Positions 57,519 to 64,000 of a stretch of 64,000 nucleotides of DNA are shown one piece after another; position 1 is the first letter of the stretch, and each line of letters opens with the position of its first letter. Below the pieces are notes generated by a model that saw only the letters and a program-made list of their open reading frames with translations, was not told where the DNA came from and ran no database searches. The position numbers were made by a program, and so were the translations under genes. The stretch lies in NCBI GenBank assembly GCA_032164295.1, contig JAJHTX010000004.1, positions 1,674,001 to 1,738,000 on the forward strand, in the 5' to 3' direction. This DNA is from Inonotus obliquus (taxonomy: Eukaryota; Basidiomycota; Agaricomycetes; Hymenochaetales; Hymenochaetaceae).

Positions 57519-58102
57519 GAATGGATGGGGTTGAACACGACGCGGGGAGGGTGGAGAACCAACGCCGGTCACCGTTGAGCAGTAGGAGAAGCTAACTTGG
57601 CTGTGACGGGCTGAACGGTGAGCGGCGTCTCCTCGCGTCTCAGTTCGGTAATCACCAAACACGTCAAAATACGCTAGCGACAAACAGGTGGCAAACGCAC
57701 CTACTTACCATCTCTGGCGTCACCCACGACCAGCACAACTGGCTTCGTCGTTTTCAGAGGTCAGTAGCTTTTTACATTATTTATTTTCGGTGATGAGAAC
57801 TGTTTCGTATTCACACTGCGTGATCACCCGCTCTGCGGGTGAAGTGAACGGAATTTTTTACTACAACGGTAGCTGAGCTATCCTTTCCCCTTGTCCGTCG
57901 CCTCCACGATTCTCGATTTTGCATACTGATCACATCATCTTTCTAGGCTGCCGAGCGTGTGCCCGTATTGGACTTGTGGTGGACCTGGATTGAATGTAAA
58001 ATATTTTTTGTTCTTCATGTCCGCCGTGCAGAATACATGTTGTTTCGTAGATGACCATCTTGCGTGACCAGCTCTAAATATCGACCTCAAACACCGACCA
58101 TC
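57519..58102. other. Divergent spacer Mum2-like gene and WRAP53-like gene
   Basis: A 584-bp region between two start codons. On the minus strand the frame of the Mum2-like gene stays open to about 57683, so the transcript or protein may start further out; an ATG immediately followed by GTAAGTAG lies near 57710 (minus strand). A small AT-rich stretch near 57770-57800. No other gene. Confidence 0.45.
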
Positions 58103-60126
58103 ATGGACGCGGCCGCTCAATCATCGACGGCGTGGTATCCACCCTCCATAAGTTTTTCGAGTCCCGCGCAAGTCGTCGCAGAGGGCAGTCCGCAAGTGAA
58201 TGAGGAATACCCAGAAAACTTCTTCCGTTGTGCGAAATGGTCGGTCCATTAAGTTCCTTGTGAGAATAATGTGGTGAATGTAAATCCCGCAGGTGTCCAG
58301 ACGGAGGTTGCGCTGTTGGTCAGTGCGAAGATAGAACGTTGCAAGTGTTATCGTAGGCGATTTCGGTGGTTGTAAATCAAATAACTCTACACTGACTTCT
58401 GATGCAGTTCCATGGAAATAACTGAGAAAAAGAATAATGGTCAGACTATCCGTAAGTCCTTCTGCGAATGACACGATTTGCTGATACGAACTTTGTACAG
58501 GGGTGGACCGAGTGTTCCAACAACCATCTCCTGTCGTTGATTTTGCGTGGTACCCTGGCGCGAGCCCGTCAAACCCAAGTTCGTTCTGCCTCTTGACATC
58601 TGTCCGGGACTGCCCAATCAAGCTTCTGGATGCTGCAGACGGAAGGGTATGCCTCGGGAATTTGTTAACTTTCTTGGCTTCAGTTTCATACTTTCATTTC
58701 CCTTAGCTTCGTGCATCTTACAGAATTGTCGATCATCGTGAACGCCAAATTGCGCCACACAGTCTCGCATTCAACTGTTTTTCAACACAGTACGTGTGGC
58801 TTGTCTAGACCCGTAATGCATAATTAAAAATCTCACGTTCGTGTTCTTAGTGTATATTGTGGTTACGAAGATGCTATAGAAGTCTTCGACTTCCAACAAC
58901 CAGGCGAAGGCACTAAGTTACCCACAACGCCGTCAAAGAAGAGCCGAGATGGGATGAAAGGTCCGTTTCGAAATGCAAACTTCTTCTTGCTTGCCAATTG
59001 TTGGAAGTCCAGGAAGCATTGCCAATTCAGTTTTATTGCAACAAATTACTTAATATTTGCTTTTCGAAGGAATCGTATCGTCTATCGCTTTCTGCCCGGA
59101 CTACTCGGGTCTGTATGCAGCTTCGAGCCTGGCCTCTGCGATTACCTTGTTCTCAGAGGAGACAGGCGCGGACCCCGTGGCATACCTAGACGGCATGACG
59201 GTGCCCGTCACACAGGTGAGCCCTGGGGCGCATCATTATCCTTGATGCCTTCTGACTATTTCTGATGATCACTTCCCGAAACTTTCTTCTCGCATGATTG
59301 CATATCTTATGACTATGTGAACCATAATTCTGATATTCGGAATTGTGACGACGCCTCGGACTATCGGTATTATGGGTTGCCTACTTGATCTGACTTGCTG
59401 ACTTCCCAATGTGCGCATGGCCGATCTTAGGTGAAGTTTGATCCAGCACGGGCGCACCTTCTTTACGCGGCCCAACGCCGTTCGAACGAAATACTATGTT
59501 GGGACGTACGTCAGCCTTTCGAAGTATTGCGGAGGTTTACCCGTAAAAGCGATGAGACGAACCAGAAATTGCTCTTTGATATTGACCCGGCGGGACACTG
59601 GCTTGCTACGGGGAACGAGGTAAGCTCGACCTTACGATTTATACTTTGTTGGTCTACATGTTTATGGACGATCTGTGAAAAGGATGGGTGTATCTCGATA
59701 TTTGATCTACATGCGGAATCAGATGAACCCGTAATGAAGTTCAAAGCGCACGATGGTAAGTCTCACTCAGGCAAAATCATATGGACACCAAGAACTGACA
59801 CCACCTATACTCCAGACTCAATAGGATCAGTCGCTTTCAATCCTATTGATGCAACACTTCTCTCAGTGTCGGGTTCGCGTCACTTTGATCACCCACCTGC
59901 GGCATACCGTCGAGCTGATGCTTATGAGTCCCCCATTTCATCCGATGCATCGGACACAAGTGACGACGAAGAGGAGGGTTACGTCCACCGGAGGCGTCAG
60001 CCCATTCATCCTCATGTCCAAGATTCTTCTGCGAAGCTGTGGAAGTTTTGTCCTGGAGAGAACACCCTGCAAGCCTACGCAAGCACGCAAGACCAAACCA
60101 TGGCCGACGATATGTCCACGATTTAG
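58103..60126 (+). CDS. WRAP53/TCAB1-like WD40 protein
   Basis: In animals TCAB1 brings telomerase RNA and scaRNAs to Cajal bodies; yeast Swt21 is a related nuclear WD40 protein. Ten exons: 58103-58239, 58293-58352, 58408-58451, 58501-58646, 58707-58789, 58851-58960, 59070-59215, 59431-59619, 59683-59755 and 59816-60126, giving 432 aa. Family blocks: NFFRCAKWCPDGGCAVGQCE, VVDFAWYP, LTSVRDCPIKLLDAADGRLR, IAPHSLAFN, VYCGYEDAIEVFDFQQPGEG, IVSSIAFCPDYSGLYAASS, EILCWDVRQPFEVLRRFTR and DSIGSVAFNP. The C-terminus has an acidic Ser/Asp stretch before a final blade element (SSAKLWKF). Confidence 0.87.
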
Positions 60127-60296
60127 CTGTTTGTTAGTAAACACTTGTATAAATTGCTACATGATACATTGCTACATGATTCCTCTTGTGATACATGAGT
60201 ACGTTAAGTCCGTCCTTCTATATCTACTCAGGTAGTCCGTCACAATCACGATTCGGAATAGTCCATCTTCGTAACACAACAATGTCCGTCTCAAGA

Positions 60297-61685
60297 TCAA
60301 AGAACGAACCGACCAACCAAAGGCGAAGTCTGAATGGCCTGAGCAGCGAACAGCCTGTTGAAAGCACGTAACTCTTTCAATGTGCTGTCCCAATCGAAAG
60401 GTTCGTTATCACCGACGGGATCCCGTTCTTCAGTAAGCTTGGGGACGCCTTCTGGGGCTTGTGAGGCATTTGTCTCCGGCGTGATAGGGCCGGCACACTC
60501 AGGGCTTGAATCGGGGCCATCGTGCGCGCCTGCAGATGCGAATGGAGTTCTACCCGCGCTACTGTGATGCGTAAGCTTCAACTCGGCATCCGTCTCGTTG
60601 TCGCCGCGCACAGAATGCTCGTCATCGTCGAATAGTTGCCCGTCATCGAAGTCGTTGCAATCCGTGATGTCTTCCGCGTAGATATTCTTGAGCGCTATAA
60701 TAGGTATCAATTCACTAGCGACAAGGCGTGCCGTATTGTCAGCCATCGCCAACTCGTCGTCAGTCATGTAGAACGTCTCGATCTCACAAAACTGCTTTCG
60801 CAAATCCGAAAGGTCAAGATTGTTGCCGTGGTTTACAAAGATCTCAGCCAAGAACTCGTACGCCGGGATGGAAATGGGAAGCATTTGTCGAAGCCACATA
60901 TGGTCTTGCTCGAAGCGAGCGAAACTTGTGTCGCTAGGCACAGCAGCCTTCCAAGGCGTACGACCACAGACGAGATTAATGAGGATGATACCCAAGGCCC
61001 AGATATCCGTTGCGGGACATGAATATGCTTCAACACCAGTGCGGTCTACACCTGCGAGGCATTCGGGCGTCATGTAATAGTTGCTCCCACATCCGAAGGT
61101 TAGTGACTTCCCCGCCTCGGTCGCTAACCCGAAATCACCCAATAGGACGTGGATCATCGAAGATTGTCCTTCGGCTACGGACTGAGGAGAGTTCAGACAG
61201 AGTATATTCTCCGGTTTGAGATCACGGTGGGAGATACTTTTGCGATGGAGAGCAGCAACGATGTCGAGTAGCTGGAGGAAGACGGTCTTGATGAGCTCAT
61301 CGTTCCCTATGAATAGGTGCGTATCCGTAATGACACTGAAGAGATCGCCGTGTGGGCAATGCTCAAGGACAATGAAGAAGAGACCGCCTTCCTCGAAAGA
61401 TTTATATATCTTGACGACGCCCGGTACATGAGCAGATGCGCGTTCATGCAGCGCGACCTCCCGCTCAAGCTTGAGTCTTCGGTGATGGAGGACACATTTA
61501 ATTGCAACATGAGTGGGATCACGAGAGCCTGGACGGGCAAGCAAGTCCTTTGCAAGGTACACTGTAGAGTAGCCTCCGGTGCCGATGCGCTTTACGAGTT
61601 GGAAGCGGTCATTGTCGATCTTTGTGTTGACAAGGCTGGGGATCTTGATGCCTTCGATTATATCGACATCGAACTCCTCTGCCAT
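60297..61685 (-). CDS. Ran1/Pat1-type Ser/Thr protein kinase
   Basis: Relative of fission yeast Ran1 (Pat1), which blocks meiosis in growing cells, and of budding yeast Ksp1/Sks1. Single exon, 462 aa. Kinase domain about residues 28-310: Gly loop VKRIGTGGYSTVYLAKD, Lys in HVAIKCV, FFIVLEHCPHGDLFSVITD (subgroup signature), HRDLKPENILC, LLGDFGLATEA, then FGCGSNYYMTPECL and DIWALGIILINLVCGRTPW. The C-terminal 150 residues are acidic and Ser/Thr-rich, ending in a short hydrophobic segment (LKELRAFNRLFAAQAIQTSP). Catalytic residues are intact. A TATA-like element lies near 61772-61780 on the minus strand. Confidence 0.92.
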   Translation of the reverse strand: MAEEFDVDIIEGIKIPSLVNTKIDNDRFQLVKRIGTGGYSTVYLAKDLLARPGSRDPTHVAIKCVLHHRRLKLEREVALHERASAHVPGVVKIYKSFEEGGLFFIVLEHCPHGDLFSVITDTHLFIGNDELIKTVFLQLLDIVAALHRKSISHRDLKPENILCLNSPQSVAEGQSSMIHVLLGDFGLATEAGKSLTFGCGSNYYMTPECLAGVDRTGVEAYSCPATDIWALGIILINLVCGRTPWKAAVPSDTSFARFEQDHMWLRQMLPISIPAYEFLAEIFVNHGNNLDLSDLRKQFCEIETFYMTDDELAMADNTARLVASELIPIIALKNIYAEDITDCNDFDDGQLFDDDEHSVRGDNETDAELKLTHHSSAGRTPFASAGAHDGPDSSPECAGPITPETNASQAPEGVPKLTEERDPVGDNEPFDWDSTLKELRAFNRLFAAQAIQTSPLVGRFVL

Positions 61686-62179
61686 TGTTGTTGTTGACGA
61701 AAGTCGAAGATTGGGTTGGGGGTGGGATTGGTGGTTGACGTGGATCCAAGGGACACCTTGTGATTAGCGGACTCATTATATAGACCATGGAGGACGTCAG
61801 CCTGTACTCTCGCGGCGGGTCAGTCTGGACGAGAACTGCGGCGGGAGAAGGAGGCTGACTTTGATTTTGTCTGATGATTTTGATCGTCGATCTCGTCGAT
61901 CAATTGGATTTGTTGGTCCAAAGGAGATGACTATATGCGCTCAAATATTCCCTCTCCTGTTCCGATCCCTCCCATGTATCCTGTGTAAGTAATCCAGTTC
62001 ATTCCGAGGGTCGTTATAAAACGAGTGCGAGGCGAAAGAAAGACCGAGGTTGTCTCTCAAGCGGGCCGAGCTACCCAGGTACGTCGATGACCTCCTGACC
62101 TTAAATATCACCAGTCACTCATATCCTTGGCCATCTTTCCTCTTCTTACACGCAGCTTCCACCATAAGTAACATCACCA
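61686..62179. promoter_or_regulatory. Divergent promoter between Ran1-type kinase and polyol dehydrogenase
   Basis: A 494-bp spacer with a TATA-like TATATAA on the kinase side (61772-61780), TATAAAA at 62015-62021 on the dehydrogenase side and a perfect tandem 9-mer, TCGTCGATC twice, at 61884-61901. Both core promoters thus look TATA-containing. Confidence 0.5.
62015..62021 (+). promoter_or_regulatory. TATA box of polyol dehydrogenase gene
   Basis: TATAAAA, 165 bp before the start codon, within CGTTATAAAACGAG. Position is plausible given an untranslated leader; assignment by motif only. Confidence 0.45.
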
Positions 62180-63909
62180 ATGAGCGAGAACAAATCATTC
62201 ATCCTTCGTGGCATAAACGATGTCGTCTATGAAGATCGGCCAGTTCCAGAAGGTAAGCAGAGTTTATCAATGTTCACTCCGATCTATCTGATTATATACG
62301 ATCAGTCGGTGACGATGAGGTCCTCGTCGAAGTTAAGAAAACAGGCGGGTACTCACTTCATATACGGTTCTCTTTCTAATAAGCTGTATGCGCCACAGGC
62401 ATTTGCGGTTCAGATGTAGGTCTTGCTTCAACATTTTCATCCATCCTCCCACTGATGGAGGTCCGTTCAGGTCCACTATCTCGTGGCGGGTAGGATAGGC
62501 GACTTTATCGTCGAGAAACCCATGGTGTGCTTCGTTCTCTTATCCTCCGAGTATTGACCGCTCTAAGGCATACTATCTAGGTTCTTGGCCATGAGTCCTC
62601 CGGTATCGTAGCAAAAGGTATGACTTTCAACCATTCAACCACCTAGGTCCGTAGGAATCGAAGTTGATGCTTCACCCGAAGTTGGCCCGAAAGTGAAGCA
62701 CCTCAAACCAGGCGATAAGGTGGCGATGGAACCAGGTGCGACGTGTCGTACGTGCGAGGCGTGCAAGAGCGGCAAATACAATGTTTGTATTTGACTAACA
62801 TGCAAGATTTTACCACTCATTGAGGTCTGTTTGTTTCGATAGCTCTGCCCAGACGTGGTTTTCGCTGCTACTCCGCCCTACGATGGTACACTCGGGAAAT
62901 ATTATAAAATTCCCTCTGATCTGGCATACAAGCTACCGGATAACCTTTCACTCGAAGACGGTGCAATGGTTCGATCCTTCAGTATCCCAAGACACTGGTT
63001 GTATGCTAATGATCTTATCTCAGATGGAGCCCCTCTCTGTCGCAATTCACGCAGTCTCGACCCTCGCACAACTCCGTGCAAGCCAAAATGTCGCAATCTT
63101 TGGATGCGGACCCGTTGGACTGCTCTGCATGGCAGTGGCTAAGGCACTTGGTGCGACGCGTGTTATCGCCGTCGATATTGTTCCCTCACGCGTTGAGTTC
63201 GCGGTGAACTATGCTGCAACGGAGGGCTTCATCCCACCTCCGTTTGAGCCTGGTGAGACGAAGATGGCGTACTCGCGCCGCGCTTCGAGTGTCTTGAAGG
63301 AGAAGCTGGGAGTTGAGGACCGTGGACCGAAGGGTCTTGACCTCGTTATTGATGCGAGCGGTGCGGAGGTGTGCATCCAGATGGGTCTGTTCCTCGCGAA
63401 GTTTGGCGGCACGTTCTTGCAAGTGAGTATCAAGGATTTGCCATCATTGATTAGCTTGCGTCCATTTCTGTTCGGGAATCTTGACTGATGGTTTGACGCG
63501 ATGCTATAGGTCGGAATGGGCTCCTCGGAGGTGCAGATCCCAATCACGCTTCTGCTCGTGAAAGAACTGAACGTCAAGGGATCGTTCCGCTACGGCGTGA
63601 GTGGCACTGAAACAAGCTCGTAATCTTATCTCTAACCAGAACTTCTTCATGGTGGGCATTAGCCGGGTGACTATGAGCTAGCTATCGCGCTTGTTTCGTC
63701 TGGGAAGATTGATCTCAAGCCGCTGGTCACCCATAGGTAAGTTCCACTTTCCTACCTTGAGCATAACTGACATTTTTCGCGATAGATATCCATTCGAGCA
63801 TGCAGTGGAAGCGTTTGAGACCACGAAGCTTGGGAAGAGTCCTGATGGGAAACCTGTGATCAAATGCATAATCTCCGGGATTGGAGTCGCAGCGGAGGAT
63901 AAGCTCTAA
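62180..63909 (+). CDS. Xylitol/sorbitol dehydrogenase (medium-chain, zinc-dependent)
   Basis: NAD-dependent oxidation of xylitol to xylulose or sorbitol to fructose. Eleven exons: 62180-62252, 62306-62344, 62399-62415, 62471-62524, 62581-62617, 62655-62782, 62843-62968, 63024-63422, 63510-63596, 63663-63736 and 63786-63909, giving 385 aa. The catalytic zinc site is seen in GICGSDVHYL (Cys) and VLGHESSG (His-Glu). The structural zinc lobe keeps CRTCEACKSGKYNLC (all four Cys). The Rossmann fold is GCGPVGLLCMAVAKALGA, with the VDIVPSR end that favours NAD. Later: GLDLVIDASGAE and VGMGS. Intron 62345-62398 appears to begin with GC, not GT. Polyol specificity cannot be decided between xylitol and sorbitol. 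Confidence 0.92.
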
Positions 63910-64000
63910 AGACGTTGTGCTGTAGAATTACAGCTTGTATAAAATCTGAAATGTATTTAGAGCCACCGTTGGTCGAATGGAATGTACCCCTACTTGCGCA

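Overview
The window is nuclear DNA of a filamentous basidiomycete, most likely an Agaricomycete. Almost every gene is cut by introns of about 45-70 nt with GT...AG ends. Genes lie 100-600 bp apart on both strands with no operon logic. The encoded proteins (bifunctional Leu1, Sur1-like GT32, Srk1- and Ran1-type kinases, Mdm10, Sec12, Pcf11) are fungal. I rebuilt exon chains by following conserved protein sequence across splice sites; every chain given keeps frame to its stop codon.

Layout. 1-12,970: photolyase (5' end outside the window), Swt1-like PIN endonuclease, GT32 glycosyltransferase, MFS transporter, Pus7 and the pyrimidine enzyme Ura3; Pus7 and Ura3 share a 148-bp divergent promoter. 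13,480-23,320: Pcf11, ribosomal protein L9, isoprenylcysteine methyltransferase Ste14, mitochondrial EF-G2 (Mef2) and an unrecognised acidic nuclear-type protein. 23,680-32,370: two complete isopropylmalate isomerase genes (leu1-A and leu1-B), pointing away from each other and flanking ribosomal protein L29 and TFIIIC subunit Sfc1/Tfc1. 32,580-43,050: a small probably mitochondrial protein, GINS subunit Psf3, Pkr1, ERMES barrel Mdm10, an Arg/Gly-rich protein, SmG, TAF9 and Sec12. 43,450-52,480: NIPA-type transporter, Srk1/Rck-type kinase, GH18 chitinase and a Ser/Pro-rich protein. 52,480-56,240: a gene-poor stretch with one possible 53-codon ORF. 56,240-64,000: Mum2/WTAP-like coiled coil, WRAP53/TCAB1-like WD40 protein, Ran1-type kinase and a xylitol/sorbitol dehydrogenase.

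Most genes are single-copy housekeeping functions with no shared pathway. The exception is the leu1 pair: the first six exons have identical lengths (62, 42, 45, 66, 137, 81 nt) in both copies, so they come from one duplication. Copy B has nevertheless lost two features that are near-invariant in the small-subunit half of this family, and its promoter looks different. This is the most interesting feature of the window. I see no transposon, CRISPR array or confident tRNA/rRNA gene.
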